A stretch of 64,000 nt of DNA, from positions 4,278,001-4,342,000 of the forward strand of contig JAPTYK010000001.1 of NCBI GenBank assembly GCA_026913215.1, given 5' to 3'. Position numbers and translations under genes: made by a program. The notes beneath the pieces were generated by a model. That model was not told where the DNA came from, did no database searches, and saw only the letters and a program-made list of their open reading frames with translations. Shown one piece after another: positions 8,969 through 17,053 of this stretch. Source of the stretch: Streptomyces diastatochromogenes. GTDB taxonomy: Bacteria > Actinomycetota > Actinomycetes > Streptomycetales > Streptomycetaceae. The stretch's first letter is position 1. Every line of letters starts with the position of its first letter.

Positions 8969-9024
8969 GGCTTCTCTCCTCGGTCGGAACTCTGGATCGG
9001 ATCTCTGGTCGGATCTCTTCGCCG

Positions 9025-9041
9025 ATACCCTCGGGGGGTAT
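9025..9041. promoter_or_regulatory. CsoR-type operator 1 (copZ side)
   Basis: ATACCCTCGGGGGGTAT has ATACCC/GGGTAT arms. It is the operator closest to the copZ start. Confidence 0.65.
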
Positions 9042-9059
9042 CCGGCCGTGAGTCCATGT

Positions 9060-9076
9060 ATACCCCCCGGTGGTAT
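9060..9076. promoter_or_regulatory. CsoR-type operator 2
   Basis: ATACCCCCCGGTGGTAT is a second copy in the divergent copZ/9190 promoter region, 18 bp from the first. Confidence 0.65.
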
Positions 9077-9106
9077 CCGGCGCAAGTGTCGGACCGACTT
9101 GACTTG

Positions 9107-9123
9107 ATACCCCCCAGGGGTAT
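9107..9123 (+). promoter_or_regulatory. CsoR-type operator 3 within a promoter
   Basis: ATACCCCCCAGGGGTAT is a palindrome with a central mismatch. A candidate -35 (TTGACT, 9099-9104) and -10 (TATGGT, 9121-9126) for the + strand gene at 9190 bracket it, so bound CsoR would sit in the promoter spacer. Confidence 0.7.
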
Positions 9124-9189
9124 GGTGAAGTGCATCGGGCGGCCCCGAACCGCCCCTCGCCCACCCCACCCACGTACGGGAGAGCAGTC

Positions 9190-10167
9190 ATGAACACCGG
9201 AGTGAAGATCACTGCCTTTGCCGCCGCGCTCGCCGCGACCTTCGGGACCGCGTACGGGGTCGGCAAGGGGATCGGCCCCGTCGAGGAGCCGAAGAAGACG
9301 GAGCACGCGGGCCACGCGGCGCAGGAGCCGCAGAAGAAGGCGGGTCACGAGGGTCACGGTGAGGAGTCGCCGACGGCGGCCTCATCTCTCCCGGGCGGCC
9401 TCCAGATCTCCCAGGACGGCTACACCTCGCCCTGGAGACCCCGACCCCGCCCGGGGAAGAGCACCCTCAAGTTCTCCATCAAGGACGCGGCCGGCAAGAA
9501 GGTCACCGCCTTCACCACCGAGCACGGCAAGGAACTCCACTTCATCGTCGCCTCGCGCGACCTCAACACCTTCCGCCACCTGCACCCGGTACGGGCCGCC
9601 GACGGCACCTGGTCGGTGGACGCGGACCTCCCGGCGGCCGGCGGCTACAAGGCCTTCGCCGACTTCAAGCCCGCCGCCCCCGGCGCCCGGGGCATCACGC
9701 TCGGCGCCGACCTCTCCGTCCCCGGCGCGTACGCCCCGAAGCCGCTCCCCGCCGTCGCCCCGACCGCGACGGTCGACGGCTACCAGGTCCGCCTGGGCGG
9801 CGTCCTCGACCCGGGCAAGCCCGGCGAGCTGAAGCTCACCGTCACCAAGGCCGGAAAGCCGGTCACCGACCTGGAGCCCTACCTCGGCGCCTACGGCCAC
9901 CTCGTCGCCCTCCGCGACGGCGACCTCGCCTACCTCCACGTCCACCCCAACGAGGGCGGCCCCGGCCCGGACGTCTCCTTCACCGCCACGGCGCCCAGCG
10001 CGGGCACCTACCGCCTGTTCCTCGACTTCCAGCACGAGGGCAAGGTCCGCACCGCCTCCTTCACCGTCACGGCGGGCGCGAACGGCACGGCCCCGGCCCC
10101 GGCCGCGACCGGGACGAAGGACGCGGGTGAGGCGGGGCACGATGCGGGAGGTCACGCGCACGGCTAG
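9190..10167 (+). CDS. Secreted/anchored His-rich copper-associated protein
   Basis: A 325-residue protein conserved next to copZ/copA in Streptomyces, of unknown biochemical role. The N-terminus (MNTGVKITAFAAALAATFGT) is a signal peptide or membrane anchor. It is followed by a His-rich segment (HAGHAA, AGHEGHGEE), a beta-rich body containing LHFIVASRDLNTFRHLHPV and LAYLHVHPN, and a His-rich tail (GHDAGGHAHG). These clusters could bind copper outside the cytoplasm. It is transcribed from a promoter overlapping a CsoR operator, divergent from copZ. Around 9430-9470 several base losses appear to cancel: the observed SPWRPRPRPGKS replaces what looks like LALETPTPAPGKS. ATG 9190 has GGGAG upstream. 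Confidence 0.8.
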   Translation: MNTGVKITAFAAALAATFGTAYGVGKGIGPVEEPKKTEHAGHAAQEPQKKAGHEGHGEESPTAASSLPGGLQISQDGYTSPWRPRPRPGKSTLKFSIKDAAGKKVTAFTTEHGKELHFIVASRDLNTFRHLHPVRAADGTWSVDADLPAAGGYKAFADFKPAAPGARGITLGADLSVPGAYAPKPLPAVAPTATVDGYQVRLGGVLDPGKPGELKLTVTKAGKPVTDLEPYLGAYGHLVALRDGDLAYLHVHPNEGGPGPDVSFTATAPSAGTYRLFLDFQHEGKVRTASFTVTAGANGTAPAPAATGTKDAGEAGHDAGGHAHG

Positions 10168-10174
10168 TCTGGAC

Positions 10175-10190
10175 ATTGGACTAGACCTGT
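10175..10190. promoter_or_regulatory. DasR (dre)-like site upstream of cutC
   Basis: ATTGGACTAGACCTGT matches 13 of 16 positions of the dre consensus ACTGGTCTAGACCAGT as I recall it. It lies 29 bp before the cutC start. A nested CTAGTC...GACTAG inverted repeat (10164-10184) overlaps it. Confidence 0.35.
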
Positions 10191-10218
10191 AGTCGTCATT
10201 CATGGAGGAATGGGCGAG

Positions 10219-10906
10219 ATGAGCAACCGTGCTGTCCTTGAGGTGATCGCCCTCGACGAGGAAGACGCGGTCGCTGCCCAGACCGGTGGGGCCGACCGGC
10301 TCGAACTCGTCACCGACATGGCGGCGGACGGGCTCACCCCGTCGACGGCCACCTTCACCGCCATCCGCCGCGCGGTCGACATCCCGCTCCGCGTGATGCT
10401 CCGCCTGGCGGACGGCTTCGCCGCGGGCGACGTCGACGCCCTGGTCGGCCGGGCGCGGGAGCTCCGCGCGGCCGGCGCGGACGAATTCGTCCTCGGCTTC
10501 CTCACCCCGACGGCGAACCCGACCTGGTCGCCGTCGAGCGCCTCATCGCCGTCCTCGACGGCTCCCGCTGGACCTTCCACCGGGCGATCGACCGCGCCGC
10601 CGACCGCGACGGCCTCCGCAAGCTCCTCGCCGACCTCCCCGGCCTCGACACCTACCTCACGGCCGGCGCCGCCACCGGCGTCGACGACGGCCTTGCCACC
10701 CTCCGCGCCGAAGCCGCCCTCACCGGCGAACCCGGCTACGAACCCCAGATCCTCGTCGGCGGCGGCCTCCGCCTCGACCACCTCCCCTCCCTCCGCGCCG
10801 CCGGCCTCACCGCCTTCCACATCGGCGGCGCCGCCCGCCCCAGGGCTGGACCCACCCGGTCTCCCCGGACGCGGTCCGCACCTGGCGCGAGGCGATCGAC
10901 GCGTAG
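10219..10906 (+). CDS. cutC: CutC-family protein (two frame breaks)
   Basis: A TIM-barrel CutC-family protein: LEVIALDEEDAVAAQTGGAD then RLELVTDMAADGLTPS at the N-terminus, PLRVMLR and ADEFVLGFLTPDG in the barrel core, WTFHRAIDRA, LTAGAATGVDDGL, and ILVGGGLRLDHLPSLRAAGL then TAFHIGGAARP. Frame breaks near 10505 and 10845 interrupt an otherwise complete protein of about 228 residues. ATG 10219 has GGAGG 10 nt upstream. The family was linked to copper homeostasis in E. coli, but its true biochemical role is disputed. Placement beside csoR/copZA supports a copper link here, whereas the dre-like site suggests another signal. Confidence 0.85.
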
Positions 10907-11040
10907 GCCCTGACGGCGGTGGCCGCCGACGCCGGCGGCTGCCGACCGCCGACGGCACCGACCGCCGACGCCGCCGACCGTCGACGGCCCCGGCCGAAAT
11001 CCCGTGGCCCGAGCGGAACTTGATCGCTAGCCTCGCGCGC

Positions 11041-11914
11041 ATGGTCTCTCCCGTATCGACACCGCGCTCGTCGAGCGGCTGATCGCCGCTCAGTTCCCGG
11101 AGTGGGCCGGGCTTCCCGTACGGGAGGTGGATTCGGCCGGTACCGACAACGCGATGTTCCGGCTGGGCGAGGAGTTCGCCGTACGGCTGCCGAAGGCGGA
11201 ATGGGCGGAGGGCAGGCGGAGAAGGAGCAGCGCTGGCTGCCGCACCTGGCGCCGCATCTGCCGCTGCCCGTCCCCGTGCCGGTCGGGCGGGGGGTGCCGG
11301 GGGAGGGGTACGGCCGGGCCTGGTCGGTGTTCGCGTGGCTGGACGGTGCCGATGCCTACGGCGCGCCCTTCGGTGATCTCGCCCACGCCGCAGTGGAGTT
11401 GGGCCGCTTCGGTGCGGCCCTCCGTGCCGTCGACGCCACGGGTGGGCCCGCGTCCTCCCGGGGCGGCCCGGTCACCGACTGGGAGGAGGGGGCCATGGCG
11501 GGCGCGATCCGGGAGCTGGGGGCCGACGGGACGGTCGACGCCGAACTCGCCACGGAGGCCTGGGAGTCCGTGCTGCGGCTTCCGCAGTGGGACGGTCCGC
11601 CCGTCTGGACCCACGGCGACCTGCTGCCGGGCAACCTCCTCACCCGCGACGGCCGTCTCGGCGCCGTCATCGACTTCGGCTGCCTCGGCGTCGGAGACCC
11701 GGCCGTCGACACGATGCCCGCCTGGTCCCTCCTCACCGCCGGGACCCGTCCGGCCTTCCGTGAGGAGTCCCGGGTCGACGACGCCACCTGGGCGCGCGGC
11801 CGGGGGTGGGCGCTGTGCTGGGGCATCGTGACCGAGCACTACTACCGGGAGAAGAACCCGGTCCTGGCGGCCGTCGCCCACCGCACGTGGTCCGAGGCCC
11901 TCGCGGACCGCTGA
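11041..11914 (+). CDS. Aminoglycoside phosphotransferase-family protein
   Basis: An APH/choline-kinase-like protein. Visible are the nucleotide-binding N-lobe (DNAMFRLGEEFAVRLPK), the catalytic Brenner motif WTHGDLLPGNLL (H-G-D-x4-N) and the metal-binding VIDFG. Frame breaks lie near 11050 (start region) and 11215. From 11230 to the stop at 11914 the frame is intact. The substrate is unknown; many Streptomyces members do not confer aminoglycoside resistance. It is convergent with the binding-protein gene, with stops two bases apart. Confidence 0.8.
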
Positions 11915-11916
11915 GC

Positions 11917-12849
11917 TCAGTCCAGGCTCGCGTTGGCGGGGTGGTCCCGGCAGGACACGGCGTCGATCTCGGCCGTGGTGGGCCGCGCCTCGTTGCGCGC
12001 GGCCAGCGGCACCCGGGGCAGGTTGTTCTGGAAGTCGCGGTCCCATTCGTTCCCGGACACGTACTTCTTCAGCGCGTCCCGCAGCTTCTCGCAGTCCTTC
12101 CGGTGCTCCGGGGTCCGGGCCATGGCGATGCCGTAGTCGTTGGTCGCCCCGAACGCGATTCCCGGTACGACGGCGAGCGCGGGCTTCTCCGCCTCCATGA
12201 ACCCGTAGAGGATCAGCTGGTCGGTCGAGACGGCGTCGACGTCTCCGGCCTGCAGGGCCTTCACGCAGTACGCCGCGTCCTCCTCCTCGTGCAGCCTGAT
12301 CTGCTTGTACGCGGGTTTGCTCAGCTCCTTCTCCGAGGTCGTGCCCTTCCAGACGCAGACGAGCCGGCCGTCGAGGTCGGAGAGGTTGCGGTAGCGGTCC
12401 TTGTCCGCGGCCCGGACCAGGATGCCCTGGGGGGTGGAGGCGTACGGGCCCACGAAGTCGAGTCCCTCGCCGCCCTTCTCGACCGGCCGCATCCGCTGTT
12501 CGGTGATCGAGAACGTCGCGGCCACCAGGTCGATGTCGCCCTTCCGCAGGGCGGCGGCCCGGTTCTTGGAGAGGACGCCGCTGAACAGCGGGTTCTCGAC
12601 GCCGACGCGGGCGAGGACCTCCCGTGCCACCGTGATGTCGAAGCCGTCGAACTCCCCGTCGTGCGGTTCGTTGCTCGTCCCGGGCTGATCGCCCTTCGCG
12701 CCGACCCGGACCTTCTTCCCCGCGTCGAACATCGTCGGCTCGGGACTGGTGCAGCCCGCGGCGAGCACCGCCAGCGCGGCGACCGCGCCGAACATCCCGA
12801 ACCACGGTCCGCCCGGCCTTCCGGCGCGGCGTCGAATTCCTCGTGACAC
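11917..12849 (-). CDS. Solute-binding lipoprotein (glutamate-type), no permease nearby
   Basis: A 310-residue family 3 (polar amino acid) extracellular solute-binding protein. The signal peptide ends in a lipobox (LAAGC, Cys33). Family features are FDITVAREVLARVGV, KGDIDLVAATFSITEQR (the SxT segment contacting the ligand) and QAGDVDAVSTDQLILYGFME. No ABC permease or ATPase gene is adjacent, so it may serve as a sensor or pair with a distant transporter. GTG 12849 follows GGGGGAA. It is the third gene of a tightly packed operon with the two genes at 12885 and 13583. The frame is intact. Confidence 0.85.
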   Translation of the reverse strand: MSRGIRRRAGRPGGPWFGMFGAVAALAVLAAGCTSPEPTMFDAGKKVRVGAKGDQPGTSNEPHDGEFDGFDITVAREVLARVGVENPLFSGVLSKNRAAALRKGDIDLVAATFSITEQRMRPVEKGGEGLDFVGPYASTPQGILVRAADKDRYRNLSDLDGRLVCVWKGTTSEKELSKPAYKQIRLHEEEDAAYCVKALQAGDVDAVSTDQLILYGFMEAEKPALAVVPGIAFGATNDYGIAMARTPEHRKDCEKLRDALKKYVSGNEWDRDFQNNLPRVPLAARNEARPTTAEIDAVSCRDHPANASLD

Positions 12850-12884
12850 GTACGTTCCCCCGGTCTTGTGGTCCTTGTCGCCCG

Positions 12885-13580
12885 TCAGCTGTTGTGGAGC
12901 GTGCCCTTCACCTGCGAGAGGCGCATCACGCAGTTCGGCTCGGTGTGCAGGACGAAGGCGACGGAGACCGCGCCGCGCTGTCCGCCGAGGTCGAAGTCGA
13001 CGACGGAGTCGGCGGCGATCCGGATCTCGCCCGGGGCGACCCCCGGCGTGATCGCCTTCAGCGTCGCGGTCGTCTTGTGGAGGCAGGTGGCCGTGTTCGG
13101 GTCGTCGTCGGAGATCTTCAGCGCGATCCGCAGCCGGTCGCGCACGTCCTCGGCCGCCGGCGCGGACATCACGAGCGTCAGGGCGTCGGCCTGGGAGCCG
13201 TTCAGCGGCTGCGCGCCCTGGACGGCGATCTCGACGGGCACCTCGCCGTTGTGGGCCGTGTACCCGAGCGAGCCGAGGCCGAGGAGGCTGCAGCCCAGCG
13301 CCAGGGCGAGCAGCGTCCAGTTCTTCCCCCGGGCGGCGTACACGACGGAGAGGACGAAGCCCGCGCCGAGAAGCGCGTAGAACAGGACGTACTGGCTCTG
13401 CGGACCGCCGGGCCAGGTCAGGACCGAGTAGACCCCGACGGCCACGGCGACGAGGAGCGGCAGGGTTTCAAGGAGTCGCAGGGACTTGATGATGAACGTG
13501 GCCCAGTCGCCGATGCTGCCCGCCGCGAACGAACCGTTCCCGTACGTCTTCGCGCTGCCGTTCCGCTTCTCCTCGCCCAT
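12885..13580 (-). CDS. Membrane protein with N-terminal glycine-rich motif
   Basis: An unrecognised 231-residue protein. After a short polar start comes TYGNGSFAAGSIGDWATF (about residues 12-29). Three hydrophobic segments follow (LLETLPLLVAVAVGVYSVL; YVLFYALLGAGFVLSVVYAA; WTLLALALGCSLLGLGSLGY), then a soluble ~130-residue C-terminal domain with two cysteines. The motif closely resembles one at the C-terminus of the protein encoded just upstream (TYGPDSMAVGRIGDHATF). ATG 13580 is two bases after the upstream stop, so the two are translationally coupled. The frame is intact. The function is unknown. Confidence 0.75.
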   Translation of the reverse strand: MGEEKRNGSAKTYGNGSFAAGSIGDWATFIIKSLRLLETLPLLVAVAVGVYSVLTWPGGPQSQYVLFYALLGAGFVLSVVYAARGKNWTLLALALGCSLLGLGSLGYTAHNGEVPVEIAVQGAQPLNGSQADALTLVMSAPAAEDVRDRLRIALKISDDDPNTATCLHKTTATLKAITPGVAPGEIRIAADSVVDFDLGGQRGAVSVAFVLHTEPNCVMRLSQVKGTLHNS

Positions 13581-13582
13581 GC

Positions 13583-14051
13583 TCAGGACCGGCGTCTCGA
13601 CCGGTCGCCGCCACCCAGGTGGAAGGTGGCGTGGTCGCCGATCCGGCCGACGGCCATCGAGTCGGGGCCGTAGGTGGCGACGTGGGTCGTGGACGGCGCG
13701 TCGGCCGCCCGTACGAGCTCCTTCAGCCGCTCGGGGTCGAGGGCGCCCGCCCCGGCACCGGCCTCGCCCAGCCAGGTGGTCAACGCCTGGGCCAGGAGCC
13801 GCCGTTCGGCCAGGTCGAGGCGGGACAGCAGCTCGTCCGCCCGCCGCTCGTCCGGGCCGCCCTCCGCCAGGCCGAGCGCGGGATCGGTTCCGTCGTCGCG
13901 CCGGAAGAGCCGGCGGAGGAATCCCTCGCCCGTGGCCACGGTGCCGTCCGCGACCCGCTGCACGGCGGCCCCGCCACCGCCGACCCCAGGGTCGCGGCGG
14001 CGGTGGCGAAGACGGAGCGACGCCGGCGGCGGCGGTGAGCAGTTCTGACAC
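13583..14051 (-). CDS. Helical protein with C-terminal glycine-rich motif
   Basis: An unrecognised ~155-residue protein. The N-terminal Ala/Gly-rich helix (SELLTAAAGVAPS onward) leads to VQRVADGTVATGEGFLRRLF. A charged helical middle follows (ERRADELLSRLDLAERRLL, DPERLKELVRAADAP), then the tail TYGPDSMAVGRIGDHATFHL. The layout resembles small proteins in Streptomyces signalling or conflict loci that end in a short putative amyloid-type adaptor motif; that likeness is my inference. Frame breaks near 14012 and 13965 affect the first 30 residues. GTG 14051 has GGAGGA upstream. It is the first gene of the operon with the membrane protein and the binding lipoprotein. Confidence 0.65.
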
Positions 14052-14206
14052 GGGGTCCTCCAGTGGTTCAGGTGGCGCACTGAAAGCATGGTGAACACCG
14101 CGATGGTAGGTGATGGACCGTCACTCGGGCAGTCCCAAATGCGGACGATTTCAAGCGAGTTGGGCAGTCCCGAGGGGGCGGGTACGCCGCCGGGTGTCGG
14201 CGCTGG

Positions 14207-14617
14207 TCAGGGGCCCGCCGACTCCTCCGGGGCGGCCACCAGCTCCACCTCGAACCCGTCCTCGTTCTCCAGGTACGCCGCGTAGTGGCCGTCCCCGCCC
14301 GCGTACGGGTGCCGGTCGGCGAACATCAGCCGCCAGCCGTGCTCCGGGGCCTCGGCGGCGAGGGCGTCGACGTCCGAGCGGTCGCCGGCGTGGAAGGCCA
14401 GGTGGTTGAGGCCCGGACGGAGGCGGTCGTGGGCGTCCGACGTACGGGCCGGGGACTGCTCGACGACCAGGTAGCAGGAGCCGAGCGACCAGCTGCGGCC
14501 GCCCTCCCAGGACTGGAAGGGCGCGTGGCCGAGCGCGCCGAGCAGCCAGCCGAGGCTGCGCTCGGCCCGCGCCAGGTCGCCGACCCAGAGTTCGACGTGG
14601 TGCAGCATCCCCTTCAC
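14207..14617 (-). CDS. VOC/glyoxalase-fold protein
   Basis: A 136-residue vicinal-oxygen-chelate protein with paired beta-alpha-beta-beta-beta halves. Candidate metal ligands are in LHHVELWVGDL (His), GLNHLAFHAGD (His) and ENEDGFEVELVA (Glu). The GTG start at 14617 overlaps the TGA of helR (GTGA), so it is translationally coupled. No substrate can be assigned; small-molecule detoxification is possible, and coupling to an antibiotic-tolerance helicase is suggestive only. The frame is intact. Confidence 0.8.
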   Translation of the reverse strand: MKGMLHHVELWVGDLARAERSLGWLLGALGHAPFQSWEGGRSWSLGSCYLVVEQSPARTSDAHDRLRPGLNHLAFHAGDRSDVDALAAEAPEHGWRLMFADRHPYAGGDGHYAAYLENEDGFEVELVAAPEESAGP

Positions 14618-16643
14618 GACAGCGACCCCAACTGCTCCGGAACCGGCGCCGAGTGAACGACCGTCAGGCCCGACACGGCACGGGTCAGCGCCACGTACAG
14701 CCGCCGCAGGCCGGTCCGCTCGTCCGGTTCGCCGTCGACGACGGCCGCCGGCTCGTCCAGGACCACGTAGTCGTACTCCAGGCCCTTCGCGAGCGAGGCC
14801 GGGACGAGGGTCAGCCGGGACTCGGCCGTCGTCTCCTCGCCGGGGGAGAGGTACGCGAGACCGGCCGCCGTCAGCGCCTCCGCGAGCGGCGCGATCCGCG
14901 CGTCGGCGGCGATGAGGCCGATGGAGCCCTCGTGGGCGAGGGCCTCGACGCAGGCCGCGACGACGTCCTCGTCGAGGGCGTCGCTCGGGCGGACCTCCAG
15001 GGACCCCGGGTTCTCCCGGACGGACTCCACCGCCGCGAGCCCCGGCGACATGTGCGGAAGGAGCCGCGAGGCGTACGCGATGACCTCGCGCGGCACGCGG
15101 AAACCGGCGGTCAGCTCCTCCACCACCGCCTCCGGCTTCCCCAGGTGCGCGAGCGCCTGCGCCCAGCTCTCCGTCGCCCAGGGCGTGGTGCCCTGCGCCA
15201 GGTCGCCGAGGACCGTCGCCGAGCCGGTCGTGCAGCGGCGGCCCACCGCCCGGTACTGCATGGGGACAGGTCCTGGGCCTCGTCGAGGACCACGTGGCCG
15301 AGCGAGTGCGTCCGCTCGACCAGGTCCTTCGCCTCGTCGACGAGGACGGCGTCGGCGGCCGACCACTTCGCCGTCCGCACGCTCCGCGCGGGCTTCGCCC
15401 AGAGCAGCAGCTTCTGCTCGTCCTCGGTGAGCAGGCCCTCGGCGTGCTCGGCGAGGAACTCGGCGTCGCTCAGCAGCCGCAGGACCAGCTTCGCGGGGTC
15501 GACGGGCGGCCAGCACTCCTTCACGACGGCCTTCACGGCCGCGTTCCGCGCGACGGCGTTCTGCACCCGGTCGTCGGGCGCCTCGCCGGCCTCCTCCATG
15601 CGGACGAGCACGGCGTGCGCGATGCGCTGCGGGAGGGCCTCGTGGGCGGCGCCGTAGCGGATGTCGCGGTCGAGCAGCTCCCGCACCATCTCCTCGATCT
15701 CGTACGCGGGGACCCGCCAGCGTCGCGAACCGCGCACGACCATCAGGGACTCCGTCGGGAGCGTCACGTGCGAGCGGACCGCGCGCCGCAGCACCTCCGC
15801 CATCCGGGCGTCGCCCTTCACGACCGCCGTCGCCGCCTCGTCCGTGCCCCGCACCTCGACGTGCGCGACGAGGTCGTCGACCGTCGCCTGCTGCACCTCC
15901 AGCTCGCCGAGCGCGGGCAGGACCTGCTCGATGTAGTGGAGGAAGGAACGGTTCGGCCCGATGACCAGGGTGCCGGTGCGGGCCAGCCGCTCCCGGTGCG
16001 CGTACAGCAGGTAGGCGACACGGTGCAGACCGACGGCGGTCTTGCCGGTCCCGGGCCCTCCCTGCACGCACACCGTCCCCGACAGGTCGGAGCGGACGAT
16101 CCCGTCCTGCTCCGGCTGGATCGTCGCGACGATGTCCCGCATCGGACCGACGCGCGGCCGCTCGATCTCCGCCTGGAGCAGCCGGCTGGTGTGCTCCAGC
16201 TCCTCCGGGTCGGAGAGGTGCTCGTCCTCGTACGCGGTGAGGTCGCCGCCCGTGTATCCGAAGCGGCGCCGCAGTCCGACGTCCTGCGGGTCCTTCTTCG
16301 ACGCCTGGTAGTACGGCTGCGAGACCGGCGCACGCCAGTCGATCACCATGGGGTCGCCGTCGGCGTCGTGCACGTGCCGCCGCCCGATGTAGAAGCGCTG
16401 CCCCTCCTGCGTGGTGTGCAGGTAGTCCAGCCGCCCGAAGAACAGCGGCGTGTCCGCCAGGTCGGCGAGCGCCTTGATCCGGTCCTCGATCTGCCGCCCG
16501 AGCACCAGCGAGTTCACCCAGTTCGCCGTGACGTCCTTGATGTCGAGCGCCTCGACGTCCTCGCGCATCGCGCGCAGCGCCGCACGGGACGAGGTCAGAT
16601 GGGCGCGCTCGCGCGCGAGCGGATCGGATGCGGGTACGGACAC
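14614..16643 (-). CDS. helR: HelD/HelR-family RNA polymerase-associated ATPase
   Basis: A UvrD/HelD-like superfamily 1 ATPase of about 676 residues. It carries Walker A in VQGGPGTGKTAVGLHRVAYL, Walker B in VVLDEAQDLSP, and C-terminal motifs LAKGLEYDYVVL and LRRLYVALTRA. The N-terminal half has the HelD signature YIGRRHVHDADGDPMVIDWR then APVSQPYYQAS. Actinobacterial members recycle RNA polymerase, and HelR of Streptomyces displaces rifamycins from it. One base is missing near 15268, between LSP and MQYRAV. GTG 16643 has GGAGG seven bases upstream. Assignment to the HelR clade rather than generic HelD is based on the actinobacterial context. Confidence 0.85.
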
Positions 16644-16873
16644 GGTGAAGCCTCCGGGCAGGTGGATACGCGGACACGACAAGGCGACCGCCGGTTTCCG
16701 ACCGGACGGCGGCGCTCCACGAACGGGAGGCGGGGGAAGCCGGCAAGTCTAACTCCGGGCGACCCGGCGGGCGAACCGCTTTCGCCCCTAGGGGTCGGCA
16801 TCCGACGCGAGACGGACCCCGGTTCCACCCCCAGACCGATGTATCCGCAATGTCCGGATTCCATGATGGAGGC

Positions 16874-17053
16874 ATGGCAGCGACGACCTTCACCCTCGTG
16901 ACCACCGCCCCCCGGCCCCACCTCCTCACCACCACCCTCCGCGCCCTCCGCGCCTTCGGCGGCGCCGCGGTCTCGATAGCCCTTCTGGGCGACTACGGGC
17001 CGGCCGAGGCGGGGATCAAGGACCCCCGCCCCCGCCCGGTCCGCGCCGGCTAG
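16874..17053 (+). CDS. Small hypothetical protein
   Basis: A 59-residue ORF (MAATTFTLVTTAPRPHLLTT ... DYGPAEAGIKDPRPRPVRAG) with an Ala-rich central helix (LRALRAFGGAAVSIALLGDY). It sits between divergent helR and convergent XPB and overlaps the XPB stop by four bases. GGAGG is almost adjacent to ATG 16874, which is tight; an in-frame ATG at 16850 is an alternative. I vaguely recall similar small Streptomyces proteins but cannot name a function. Confidence 0.45.
   Translation: MAATTFTLVTTAPRPHLLTTTLRALRAFGGAAVSIALLGDYGPAEAGIKDPRPRPVRAG

Noticed and set aside
6438..9193. Very long + strand frames opposite copA and copZ
   Set aside because: High GC keeps antisense frames open; the minus strand carries the full CopA and CopZ motifs.
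16690..16760. A possible rifamycin-associated element upstream of helR
   Set aside because: GGGGAAGCCGGCAAG resembles part of the expected palindrome, but the two halves do not match well enough to call.
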